Below, piece after piece: positions 57,476-64,000 of a stretch of 64,000 nucleotides of DNA (position 1 is its first letter; each line of letters starts with the position of its first letter). The notes under the pieces were generated by a model. It did not search any database. It was not told the DNA's origin and saw nothing but the letters and a program-made list of their open reading frames with translations. The translations under genes and the position numbers were made by a program. The stretch comes from a virus. The DNA is taken from positions 62,001 to 126,000 of the IMG/VR virus record IMGVR_UViG_3300012988_000016. One strand, 5' to 3'.

Positions 57476-58324
57476 GTGAATCCTATCCAAAGTGGCGCCG
57501 CCGAGCTGATCCCCTATAGTTTGTCCAGGTGGACTGATGTTCCAGCTTCGAAATGGAACTGGTTCTTGATCCAGCTCAGTCAAGGGTGGATGACGGCTTT
57601 CGATCAGCGGACCTCCATCCCTCAGAAGTGGAGTCTCAAACCTGAGGACACGTTGGGGCTCATCTTCTGGACCAAGGATCCGACCAATCTGATCCTGTCT
57701 AGAGGCCTGCTTGCCCCTTACAATGTGAAGATTCATGTGACGGCGACCGGCTGGGAAGAGGTTGAGAAAGGGGCTCCTAACAGGTTGGAATCAGCTTTGC
57801 TGCTCAAAGAGACGGTCAAAGAATTTGGAGCCGCCAATGTGACGTGGCGTTTCTCTCCTGTACCGATCGTTCCAGATGTGTTGGAGAGGTTTCAAGTCCT
57901 TGCTCAAGCGGCCTGTGCGGCCGGCTTGGATGCGGTCTATCTGTCGTTTCTTCAGCCCAACGATTTGGTTCCAGAGACCCGCACTCCAGCCGAACGGCTA
58001 GAGTTGTTGCAACAGATGGCCGCTTTGGGCCGCATGTATGGGATTGAGGTTCGGCTCTGCAATGAGGATCGTCTCCTTGAGGGGGTAGACCCATACCCCA
58101 ACCTGACCTCCGGAGTTTGTGCAGATCCGAAAGACTTTGCCCTATCCTCCAGAGAGGTGCCGCCCTCAGAGGGGTGTGGGTGTGTGATGGCGGTCGACCC
58201 TTTCACGGCCAATGAGTCGTGTGGATTTGGCTGCACCTACTGTTATGCCGCCGATAAGAGTCAAGCACCTAAGAAGTACAATACCACTCGTAATTTACCT
58301 GTGATACAATCTAGGGATGGTTGA
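57476..58324 (+). CDS. DUF1848-type Fe-S (radical-SAM-like) protein
   Basis: A 282-residue protein with GTG start. The N-terminus has SRWTDVPASKWNWF, as the family's 'S-R-x-T-D-I-P-A' opening. LIFWTKDPTNL follows near residue 62. The C-terminus has the family's cysteine cluster: GCGC near residue 235, then SCGFGCTYCYA near 251. DUF1848 proteins are regarded as radical-SAM-like Fe-S proteins whose cluster motif sits at the C-terminus; their reaction is not established. Full length for the family, so not truncated. The end overlaps the next gene by 8 nt. Confidence 0.8.
   Translation: MNPIQSGAAELIPYSLSRWTDVPASKWNWFLIQLSQGWMTAFDQRTSIPQKWSLKPEDTLGLIFWTKDPTNLILSRGLLAPYNVKIHVTATGWEEVEKGAPNRLESALLLKETVKEFGAANVTWRFSPVPIVPDVLERFQVLAQAACAAGLDAVYLSFLQPNDLVPETRTPAERLELLQQMAALGRMYGIEVRLCNEDRLLEGVDPYPNLTSGVCADPKDFALSSREVPPSEGCGCVMAVDPFTANESCGFGCTYCYAADKSQAPKKYNTTRNLPVIQSRDG
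58302..58310 (+). promoter_or_regulatory. extended -10 promoter TGATACAAT
   Basis: TGATACAAT ends 6 nt before ATG 58317, placing transcription start on the ATG. It lies inside the end of the DUF1848 gene. It is near consensus and shows the same geometry as the GGTGTA sites. Confidence 0.55.
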
Positions 58325-58586
58325 ACTAGAAGATTCGGAGGATTTCAGCTTAGAAGAGGCCGATCAGGCCGTATTGGTTGACAATCCAGGCAGTTTTGCA
58401 CAGCAGGTCAGCAGACAGGTGGGTGATTGGTTGGCCGCCAATCCTTTGCCTGTTGGACAATCCCCCAAGTTGTCATACGAATTGCTGCGGAAAAAACCCC
58501 ATCTGTACAGCCGAGTCACGATAGGTTCTCATAAAGTCTTGGTTTATCGGCTCAATTGGCTGAAGGAGGATCAAGATGGCGTGTGA
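58317..58586 (+). CDS. unknown small protein (89 aa)
   Basis: An 89-residue protein. The N-terminus is acidic (ELEDSEDFSLEEADQ), the C-terminus basic with strands (SRVTIGSHKVLVYRLNW). It starts behind TGATACAAT without a usable Shine-Dalgarno and overlaps both neighbours (8 and 11 nt). Function unknown. Confidence 0.65.
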   Translation: MVELEDSEDFSLEEADQAVLVDNPGSFAQQVSRQVGDWLAANPLPVGQSPKLSYELLRKKPHLYSRVTIGSHKVLVYRLNWLKEDQDGV

Positions 58587-59007
58587 AAATGGCGGCTGTA
58601 GTTGTAGTGGATCTTGTCAAGAGAAATTCCACGATACATGCGGCTGCACACTGGAGGGTATTCCGGTCACCTACGGAACCGACCTGCCACCCTATATGAC
58701 GACGGCTTGCGATCGAGATCGCAAGAATAACGTTTGGGTTGAAGGTCCGGTTGATAGCAACGGTCAGGGAGGGATCTGTTTGCTTGATACTCTCTGTGAA
58801 CAACAAGTCGTCGATGTGTTGCAGCGGGACGATCGGGCTCGTGCCGATTTGGTTAGAGTGACCTCTCACCCCAGATTGTTGGAACTGGCTGCCACTGTCC
58901 CACATTTGCCAAAAACTAATGATGGCGATGTGTTGCAGAAAGAAATGAATCAGAACACCATCCCTTTCTACGCCATATTTCGTGGTCAGCCACCCTTTGC
59001 TCAGTGA
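58576..59007 (+). CDS. Cys-rich N-terminus protein (143 aa)
   Basis: A 143-residue protein with AAGGAGG 7 nt before ATG 58576. The first 25 residues contain seven Cys (CENGGCSCSGSC, then CGC), a likely metal or disulfide site, and two more lie near residues 45 and 68. The C-terminal half is helical. No family recognised. The Cys pattern is not a classic zinc ribbon. Confidence 0.7.
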   Translation: MACENGGCSCSGSCQEKFHDTCGCTLEGIPVTYGTDLPPYMTTACDRDRKNNVWVEGPVDSNGQGGICLLDTLCEQQVVDVLQRDDRARADLVRVTSHPRLLELAATVPHLPKTNDGDVLQKEMNQNTIPFYAIFRGQPPFAQ

Positions 59008-59013
59008 AATCAG

Positions 59014-59340
59014 ATGAGTTTTGGTCGTAAAATTCAGCGTAAAAATCGCCCTGATCTGATGCGGGCCTCCAACCAATTGTCGCGAGCACTCGATTCTCTG
59101 AAGACGATCGAGGCGGCGGGACAACTGACCGAGCTGGGTCCTGTCATCAAACAAACCCATCAGCTGATCCTAACCGCCTCAGAAGATGTGAGGGACGTCG
59201 CCGTAGAAATGGCCCGCCATCGGGCAGTGTTGGAGATCCTGACAAGGCATAACCAGGAGGCCAGGGTGCTTCTCCTCAAAGACCCCGAGGAAGACGTGGT
59301 TATGCCGGAGTTGAAATTGGAACTAGCAGAGGTCAAGTGA
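59014..59340 (+). CDS. unknown helical protein (108 aa)
   Basis: A 108-residue protein, almost entirely helical (ASNQLSRALDSLKTIEAAG; VRDVAVEMARHRAVLEIL), with a basic start (GRKIQRKNR) and acidic end. Possibly a small coiled-coil. The last codons overlap the next GTG start. Function unknown. Confidence 0.65.
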   Translation: MSFGRKIQRKNRPDLMRASNQLSRALDSLKTIEAAGQLTELGPVIKQTHQLILTASEDVRDVAVEMARHRAVLEILTRHNQEARVLLLKDPEEDVVMPELKLELAEVK

Positions 59341-59864
59341 AAACCAATGAAAACCAGATTGTTGATCCAGCCAGTCGTCCGACGCGCCCCCTCATCTCCG
59401 CTCGAATGGGAGACGCTGATGCAGGTAGCTCTGACGAGAGCTCAGGCGGTTCAGGATCGGAGAGCCTTGATGTTGCAGACCGCCATCCCCCAGGGCAGGA
59501 GCGAGCAAGTGTTGAGGAGCCTGGGAATCATTTGCGAAAACGACGTATTGCGGGAATTTCCACTCCCCACGACGTAGCCAAAATAGAAGAGGCCTTGCTT
59601 GAGGCCTTCAAGCAAGGCCTGCCTGAAGAAGCTTTCAGGTTGTCGAGGGACTTGGCTGAGCTGGCCTACACGGCAGTAAAAGAGGCCGCCAAAGCTCGTT
59701 TTCACTCGAACTTTGGATCAAAGGCTTGCACTTCTTGTGAGGGGTTGCGGGCTGGCCCTGGGGTGGTGGCAACCTGTGTTCAGGTAAGTCTGTGCTATTA
59801 CACGAACTTCAAGGAAGGGGATCTGACTCCCAAGCAAGCAAGAATGCTTCGAGTATTGGGGTGA
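59337..59864 (+). CDS. unknown protein with disordered N-terminus and Cys pairs
   Basis: A 175-residue protein from GTG 59337 (AGAGG just upstream). Residues 1-65 are disordered and Ser/Asp/Gly-rich. Residues 75-120 are helical (IEEALLEAFKQGLPEEAF). CTSC near residue 130, with further Cys near 145 and 151, suggests a metal site. A competing frame at 59347-59577 is shorter and lacks a ribosome binding site. Function unknown. Confidence 0.6.
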   Translation: MKTNENQIVDPASRPTRPLISARMGDADAGSSDESSGGSGSESLDVADRHPPGQERASVEEPGNHLRKRRIAGISTPHDVAKIEEALLEAFKQGLPEEAFRLSRDLAELAYTAVKEAAKARFHSNFGSKACTSCEGLRAGPGVVATCVQVSLCYYTNFKEGDLTPKQARMLRVLG

Positions 59865-59886
59865 GGGGTTGCGATCTTTGGATTCG

Positions 59887-59895
59887 TGGTGTAAG
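59887..59895 (+). promoter_or_regulatory. extended -10 element (TGGTGTAAG) before the HARE-HTH gene
   Basis: TGGTGTAAG ends 10 nt before an in-frame ATG at 59906. The more conventional start is 59963. It lies in the gap after the upstream stop. Confidence 0.45.
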
Positions 59896-59962
59896 TTGGG
59901 ATAGAATGGTGCTGGGAAGACCCCTGCACCCAAATGAAAATGAGAATCGGAGAAATCGACAG

Positions 59963-60628
59963 ATGACATTAGAGAAAGTGTTTCTTCAGGTGGGGCGTGA
60001 ACTGGACAGTTATATTGCCCAAGCACGTCGCACCATCAATCAAGCAATTGCGGCAGATTTGAACAATTTGGTGGCGGAGGGCAATGGTCTTCCGAAGCGT
60101 CGTGGGCCAGCACCCAAGTTCACCGTTCGAGGCAAGCCTGGACCAAAGCCAAAGAATCCTCAAGTGACGGCCGCCGTCAAAGGCAAACCAGGTCCGAAGC
60201 CCAAGGCACAAACGACCGATAGTCCGGTAGCTCGGGGTCGTAGGGCTGTGGCGAATGGGAATCGTCCCAAGGTGGTGGATGCGGTAGCGTCGGTGATTGG
60301 CCACGGTCAAACGATGACCGCAAAGGAAGTGGTGGATGCTCTGGCATCTCGTGGTTGGATGCCCGATAGTGAGAAGCCGCAGAACTACATCAATTTCATC
60401 CTCAGTTCACACAGGGACGTGTTCGAACGTGTGTCGCATGGGAATTACCGAGTCATCAAGGGGGTGAAGGTGTCTCGCCAGGGAAAAGCCCAGGGGGACA
60501 CTAGCCAGACCGAATCCTCTGAAGAAGAAGAGGTTTCGGCTGCTGGTGTCCCCGCTGTGGACGAAGAGCTAGATGCCTTGGGGATTGGTCAGGACGGGAA
60601 AGTCGCCCCCAATCCGTTCCCTGGTTGA
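59963..60628 (+). CDS. DNA-binding protein with AT-hooks and HARE-HTH domain
   Basis: A 221-residue protein from ATG 59963 (GGAG 10 nt upstream). The promoter geometry would instead favour ATG 59906 with 19 extra residues. The N-terminal helix (LEKVFLQVGRELDSYIAQAR) resembles an oligomerisation segment. Two AT-hook-like cores GKPGPKPK follow at about residues 56 and 74. A HARE-HTH (winged helix) domain lies near 97-165, with the MTAKEVVDALASRGW helix and the closing VFERVSHGNYRVI strand. The tail is acidic. Such proteins bind AT-rich or modified DNA. A nucleoid-like or transcription-regulating role is inferred. Confidence 0.75.
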   Translation: MTLEKVFLQVGRELDSYIAQARRTINQAIAADLNNLVAEGNGLPKRRGPAPKFTVRGKPGPKPKNPQVTAAVKGKPGPKPKAQTTDSPVARGRRAVANGNRPKVVDAVASVIGHGQTMTAKEVVDALASRGWMPDSEKPQNYINFILSSHRDVFERVSHGNYRVIKGVKVSRQGKAQGDTSQTESSEEEEVSAAGVPAVDEELDALGIGQDGKVAPNPFPG

Positions 60629-61007
60629 GCAAATTGGAGATCTTTCGTTCGACAACCATTTGGTGATGGACGATCTCCTATTTCAGACAACCATTTGGAC
60701 TGCTAGACGGCTGCTCAAAAGCCGTCTTCGTCTTCACCTAGGCCGTCTTTTGATGGCAGAGGAGTTGGAAAACAACTGGTCCTCAGTTTTGACGCTTGAG
60801 GAAGGTGTAGAGGAGGAGGCCAAGCAGGCGTGGCGAAATGTTCGCGAGCGTTGGACCTCCTCTGCTACATCTAAAGAGATGCTGGAATACGCTGCTAAAC
60901 AAGCCTATCGCGAAGCCAAGCGTGAGGTGGTGAGCCTGTTTCAGGGCGAAGTGGACGCCAAGTGGTTGAAAGAGTCTCTAAAAAGCTATCGCCCCACTCT
61001 GGAATGA
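60573..61007 (+). CDS. unknown helical protein (up to 144 aa)
   Basis: The start is uncertain. ATG 60573 overlaps the upstream gene by 56 nt; ATG 60666 (113 aa) would avoid overlap, but neither has a clear ribosome binding site. It is helical and charged throughout (EEEAKQAWRNVRERW; EMLEYAAKQAYREAKREV). Function unknown. Confidence 0.6.
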   Translation: MPWGLVRTGKSPPIRSLVEQIGDLSFDNHLVMDDLLFQTTIWTARRLLKSRLRLHLGRLLMAEELENNWSSVLTLEEGVEEEAKQAWRNVRERWTSSATSKEMLEYAAKQAYREAKREVVSLFQGEVDAKWLKESLKSYRPTLE

Positions 61008-61008
61008 T

Positions 61009-61512
61009 ATGAAAATAGGCGACATTCTCTTCTATCAAGACCGTTACTGGAAGCTGGAGACCAGTAATCGGGAATTCCGCACCTGTCAGCTGGTCAGTTT
61101 TGACGGCACCAAGCAAGAGGTGGCGGACGATCTAGATGAAAACAACAGCACGGTGTTGATAGTTTGCAATCCAGCCGAGCAGTGGCCCTTTTGCAGCATC
61201 GCCATCAAGGTCAAGGCCGGACCTTTGAGAGGCATCACACGAGCCGGCACTGTCTTGACCCCCATGGTGGATTGGATTCCCAGCGATTTTCAACGTCCAG
61301 GCGGGGCCATCTTTTTCAATCCACGTTTGCGATTAAAAGTGGGTGAGATCTTGGTGGCGACCCATCAGGATGGTTCGTTCAGCCGGATCACCATCACCCC
61401 TGGTTTTGGAACGCTCAAGCGCAAAGCCGCTCGGGCGAAGGCCAAAGAACCAAAGCCCCAACAATCGGTTTACGACCAACTGATGGATGACAGTCTGTTC
61501 AGGCTCAAATGA
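61009..61512 (+). CDS. unknown beta-rich protein (167 aa)
   Basis: A 167-residue protein 1 nt after the previous stop. Beginning MKIGDILFYQDRYWKLE, it looks like a small beta-barrel domain with strands such as STVLIVCNP and SIAIKVKAG. A basic linker (LKRKAARAKAKEPKPQ) precedes a short helical end. It overlaps the next gene by 4 nt. Function unknown. Confidence 0.65.
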   Translation: MKIGDILFYQDRYWKLETSNREFRTCQLVSFDGTKQEVADDLDENNSTVLIVCNPAEQWPFCSIAIKVKAGPLRGITRAGTVLTPMVDWIPSDFQRPGGAIFFNPRLRLKVGEILVATHQDGSFSRITITPGFGTLKRKAARAKAKEPKPQQSVYDQLMDDSLFRLK

Positions 61513-62123
61513 GACGCCAGCTTCCCATAGCGGTGGAAGTCTCGATTGATCGATTCAGAGCGCAATCGCAGATATTGGCCTCTGAACTGGAGACTGAGGT
61601 TCGGCCACTAGCTAGTTGTCTCAAAGGCTGCCATAATTGCTGCTATCATCCCGTATTGGTGACGATCCTTGAAGGTCTGCATATTTACGGTTGGCTGGTC
61701 GAACAACACCTGTGGACTACCGAGCTTCGCAATCGACTTTCGGAGCATTCTGACCATACGTTCGGTCTATCGCTGCCAGTTTGGCTGATGAGCCGAATCG
61801 CTTGTCCGTTGTTGGATGGGGGACTGTGCAGTATCTATCCCGCTCGCCCTTTCGCCTGTAAGATAACGTTCTCTACGGGTGACCCGGAAGATTGCGACCC
61901 ACATCGATTGGCTGGTAATCCCAATATGACGCCCAAACGAGAAGCTTTGGAAGCCTTGGGCTTGACTGAATCTAGCTTATTGAGGCAACACAGTCTACCT
62001 CATGTTCGACTACCGCTCTCAACCGCATTGCTGTATGGGGAGCGGATTGTCAAAGATCAGATCAGCATTGAGGATCTCCAACGTGAGATCGGGAAGGACT
62101 TGGATGCCATCAACCAAAGTTAG
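61509..62123 (+). CDS. YkgJ-family CxxxCxxCC protein
   Basis: A 204-residue protein. The cysteine pattern of the zinc/iron-chelating YkgJ family is present: CLKGCHNCC near residues 37-45, then CPLLDGGLCSIYPARPFAC near 101-119 (the 'C-x-IY-x-x-RP-x-x-C' signature), and a further Cys near 131. The family's role is unproven, but it binds a metal or Fe-S cluster. Its combination with the DUF1848 protein gives this phage two cluster-type proteins. It overlaps the next gene by 20 nt. Confidence 0.8.
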   Translation: MRRQLPIAVEVSIDRFRAQSQILASELETEVRPLASCLKGCHNCCYHPVLVTILEGLHIYGWLVEQHLWTTELRNRLSEHSDHTFGLSLPVWLMSRIACPLLDGGLCSIYPARPFACKITFSTGDPEDCDPHRLAGNPNMTPKREALEALGLTESSLLRQHSLPHVRLPLSTALLYGERIVKDQISIEDLQREIGKDLDAINQS

Positions 62124-62388
62124 GTGCCTGATCTGCTCTGGAGAGCGTGATCGTACAGCTTGTGAGATTGTGGTGTTGACCCCAGAGGAGAAGGCCGTGA
62201 TGCCAAATCCTCTTGAGGAATACCCTTACTGCAAAACTTGCTGGAAAGTGATGCAGAATCCTGCCACAGCTACCGATTTGATGCGTGGGATTGCTTATGC
62301 ACACCTACAGGCCAGCGGTGTATTGACAGCTAGTCAGTTGGCGGATCAATACAAGCAGGCTTTGTTGAGCCAAACCAGGAAAACCTGA
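62104..62388 (+). CDS. small zinc-finger-like protein (94 aa)
   Basis: A 94-residue protein from ATG 62104, with AAGGA 5 nt upstream. CLICSGERDRTAC (near residues 8-20) and CKTC (near 43-46) could form a four-Cys zinc site. The rest is helical (LMRGIAYAHLQASGVLTASQ). The stop overlaps the next start (TGATG). Probably a nucleic-acid or protein-binding zinc protein. Confidence 0.6.
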   Translation: MPSTKVRCLICSGERDRTACEIVVLTPEEKAVMPNPLEEYPYCKTCWKVMQNPATATDLMRGIAYAHLQASGVLTASQLADQYKQALLSQTRKT

Positions 62389-63026
62389 TGCCGAAAATGC
62401 ATGTGGAAGAAGTCAGAGCTCAGCTGAACCAGATCCGTGAGCAACAAGGAGAACAGGCCTTCACCAAAGCCCGTGATGCCGTGATCGGCATGTTGATTCA
62501 CCAGCCCAAGGGCGAGGATTTCCTGAAACTTGCGTTCCCTGATGTGGACTTGGAACCATTTAGGAAGGCCAACACCCCCAACCACATGCTGGAGTTATTG
62601 AAGGCGCAGACTCCGAACCTGAAGAACGACATCCAGCTTCAGTTATTGTTGGCTGGTAGTGAGACCTATCTGACCGCCATGAACGCCCTCTTTGCAGGCG
62701 ATAAACCGACCGCCGAGAAGGCCATCGAAGCCTTGATGGATTGCTTCGATATGGCCGAGAAGTCGGTCCAGGTGGCCGAACAGGTGGCCAACATCCCCGC
62801 TGAAGAGCGGTCCGTTCAAGCGGACGCCTTCACCAGACCATGTGGAGAGCCTCAGATCTCTGTTTTTAGTCGACTGATGGAAGGTTTGACGGCCGTCAGT
62901 ACGGTGGCCGAATTGAACACTTGGTACGGGCAGAATCGCCAAGACCTCGATCTGGTGATCGACAGGGTCCTCAGAGACTCTATTTTCGACCAGATTCGAG
63001 CGAAGAAGAGCAGTTTCGAGAACTGA
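62388..63026 (+). CDS. unknown helical protein (212 aa)
   Basis: A 212-residue protein, mostly helical (VEEVRAQLNQIREQQGEQAF; MDCFDMAEKSVQVAEQVANI), with no membrane span or enzyme motif. It is coupled to both neighbours by TGATG junctions. Function unknown. Confidence 0.7.
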   Translation: MPKMHVEEVRAQLNQIREQQGEQAFTKARDAVIGMLIHQPKGEDFLKLAFPDVDLEPFRKANTPNHMLELLKAQTPNLKNDIQLQLLLAGSETYLTAMNALFAGDKPTAEKAIEALMDCFDMAEKSVQVAEQVANIPAEERSVQADAFTRPCGEPQISVFSRLMEGLTAVSTVAELNTWYGQNRQDLDLVIDRVLRDSIFDQIRAKKSSFEN

Positions 63027-63490
63027 TGTCAGAGCGTGGTTACAGGGTCAGGATCCAATATCCGACCGTCAGTCGATATCGCTATCTTGGATTAGACCAG
63101 AATGGGTGGTTCACCAGCAGTCGAGACAAGGCTAGGGTGTTTGAGACCCAGGATAGTGCTGAGATGGCTCTCAAACACTATTTGCCAGGACTACCTGATA
63201 GTCTGGTCAAGCAGCTGGCGATCGAGTTAGAGCCCATCCCAGACTTCGACCCCGATTGGGTGACTCGCCCTAGCTCGCATCTTCGGGACCTGTTGGAATT
63301 TCGACAAGTCGATACTCAGGTGTTCGAAGACCGCGAAGCTGAGGTTAGGGCGGTGTTGTTAGATGAGTGCCCCATCACCGACGAGTTGGCTGAACTTTTG
63401 AGTCAGAAGCTTGACACTCCGAAGCAATACTGGCTAAATCTTGAACATCTCTACAGAGAAGGCCTCAAAAAAGGCTTGAAAGTCCTATGA
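63026..63490 (+). CDS. unknown protein with HigA-like C-terminal helices
   Basis: A 154-residue protein from ATG 63026, the TGATG junction. The longer in-frame reading from 62921 would overlap by 106 nt. The C-terminus (DELAELLSQKLDTPKQYWLN) resembles the HigA-type helix-turn-helix ending 'LA-x-x-LG-T-x-x-x-WLNL'. The N-terminal half is a small alpha/beta domain. No toxin gene is adjacent. Possibly a regulator. Confidence 0.6.
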   Translation: MSERGYRVRIQYPTVSRYRYLGLDQNGWFTSSRDKARVFETQDSAEMALKHYLPGLPDSLVKQLAIELEPIPDFDPDWVTRPSSHLRDLLEFRQVDTQVFEDREAEVRAVLLDECPITDELAELLSQKLDTPKQYWLNLEHLYREGLKKGLKVL

Positions 63491-64000
63491 TCGAAACATC
63501 CAAACTACTGGCAGTCGACGAAATTATTGTACATGACAACTGTTCGGACGGGACCGCCAGCGCGATGATCCTGCACGACTGTCTGCCTAACGCCAAAGTG
63601 ACGTTCTTGCAGCACGGTACTGAGCCCTATCGGATGTTGGAACCACGGCCAGGACAACTGTTCTGTGACATCAGCCCCGACCCAGCAAGGATCAAAGAAT
63701 TCCTCGATGTAGGAGTTTTGGTGCTTGACCATCACAAGAAAGTCAAAAATGCGGTCATGCCGTTCGTAGAAGCGGGCTTGGGCGCATTCGGAGATGAGGT
63801 GGCGGACCCAGGCGTCAGTGGGGCGATGCTGGCCTTTAGGGAAGTGTGGTTGCCTCTAGATAGGGTTCAGGCAGAACTTGTTCTTTCAGAACAAGAATGG
63901 GCCAGACGAGAGATGTTGCGCCGGAATCGCTGGATCCAAGATCAAGCTGGTAAGTCAGCCGCCCTGCAAGACTTCGCCACCCTGATCGGTATTCGTGACA
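63487..64000 (+). CDS. DHH-family phosphoesterase (partial, runs off the window)
   Basis: An open frame from ATG 63487 (overlapping the previous stop, ATGA) to the right edge, at least 171 residues with no stop. The first motif is HDNCSDGTASAMI near residues 16-28, replacing the usual D-x-D-G with N-C-S-D-G. The DHH motif follows as LVLDHHKKV near residues 79-87. The family includes NrnA-type nano-RNases, RecJ and related phosphodiesterases. The C-terminal DHHA1 domain, if any, is outside the window. Confidence 0.75.
   Translation, partial: MIETSKLLAVDEIIVHDNCSDGTASAMILHDCLPNAKVTFLQHGTEPYRMLEPRPGQLFCDISPDPARIKEFLDVGVLVLDHHKKVKNAVMPFVEAGLGAFGDEVADPGVSGAMLAFREVWLPLDRVQAELVLSEQEWARREMLRRNRWIQDQAGKSAALQDFATLIGIRD

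Noticed and set aside
59347-59577. 76-residue rightward open frame
   Set aside because: Competes with the longer 59337-59864 frame, which has GTG-stop overlap, AGAGG upstream and a Cys-pair motif; the shorter one has no such support.
1-64000. tRNA genes, CRISPR arrays, insertion sequences, integrase or attachment sites
   Set aside because: I looked on both strands and saw no cloverleaf with conserved T-arm, no regularly spaced direct repeats outside coding repeats and no transposase or integrase motif.

Overview
The window is part of the genome of a large tailed bacteriophage with a contractile (myovirus-type) tail. It shows tightly packed, mostly rightward genes, many sharing stop/start overlaps. 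A baseplate gene order (gp25/W-like, gp6/J-like, gpI-like) is followed by giant fibre and adhesin-like proteins, and then by a phage replication module. No capsid, terminase, portal, integrase, tRNA, rRNA, IS element or CRISPR array was found, so these genes must lie outside the window or be absent. The host cannot be named. A protein with a type I signal peptide suggests a host with a secretion-competent envelope. The apparent leaderless start sites would fit a host that tolerates leaderless mRNAs.

Layout. 1-34116: virion structure. It begins with the tail end of an unknown gene and two small tandem paralogues. A 1960-residue modular beta protein, further structural proteins and the baseplate trio (9810-15183) follow. 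Next come a 1942-residue fibre/adhesin with about 17 short N-terminal repeats and LamG-like lectin modules (15198-21026), a run of further structural proteins including two paralogues (23114-25732 and 28234-32280), and three membrane or secreted proteins (32478-34116). 34169-42796: replication, with an SNF2-type helicase, a zinc-finger protein that may be a helicase loader, a DnaB-like helicase with a degenerate Walker A, a stand-alone primase zinc domain, and a family A DNA polymerase with proofreading and an extra C-terminal domain. 42822-50188: an unusual set of a DUF2997-like protein, a DUF1257/Ycf35-like protein, a Ycf46-type AAA+ ATPase, an unknown 389-residue protein, small winged-helix-like proteins, a macro-domain protein and a large VWA protein. 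50341-64000: accessory genes, including a small leftward island (51872-52815), a nitrilase-type hydrolase, a ClpX unfoldase, a DUF1848-type Fe-S protein, an AT-hook plus HARE-HTH DNA-binding protein, a YkgJ-type cysteine-cluster protein and, at the right edge, a DHH phosphoesterase that runs off the window.

Expression. Structural genes mostly have clear Shine-Dalgarno sequences. From 34 kb rightward, many transcription units instead begin with an extended -10-like element (usually TGGTGTAA; elsewhere TACAAT or TATAAT) only 6-11 nt before the start codon, usually without a Shine-Dalgarno. This predicts leaderless or nearly leaderless mRNAs. Two strong intrinsic terminators (43381-43415 and 50214-50248) bracket the AAA/VWA block. 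The most promising candidate for an undescribed system is that block (42822-50188).
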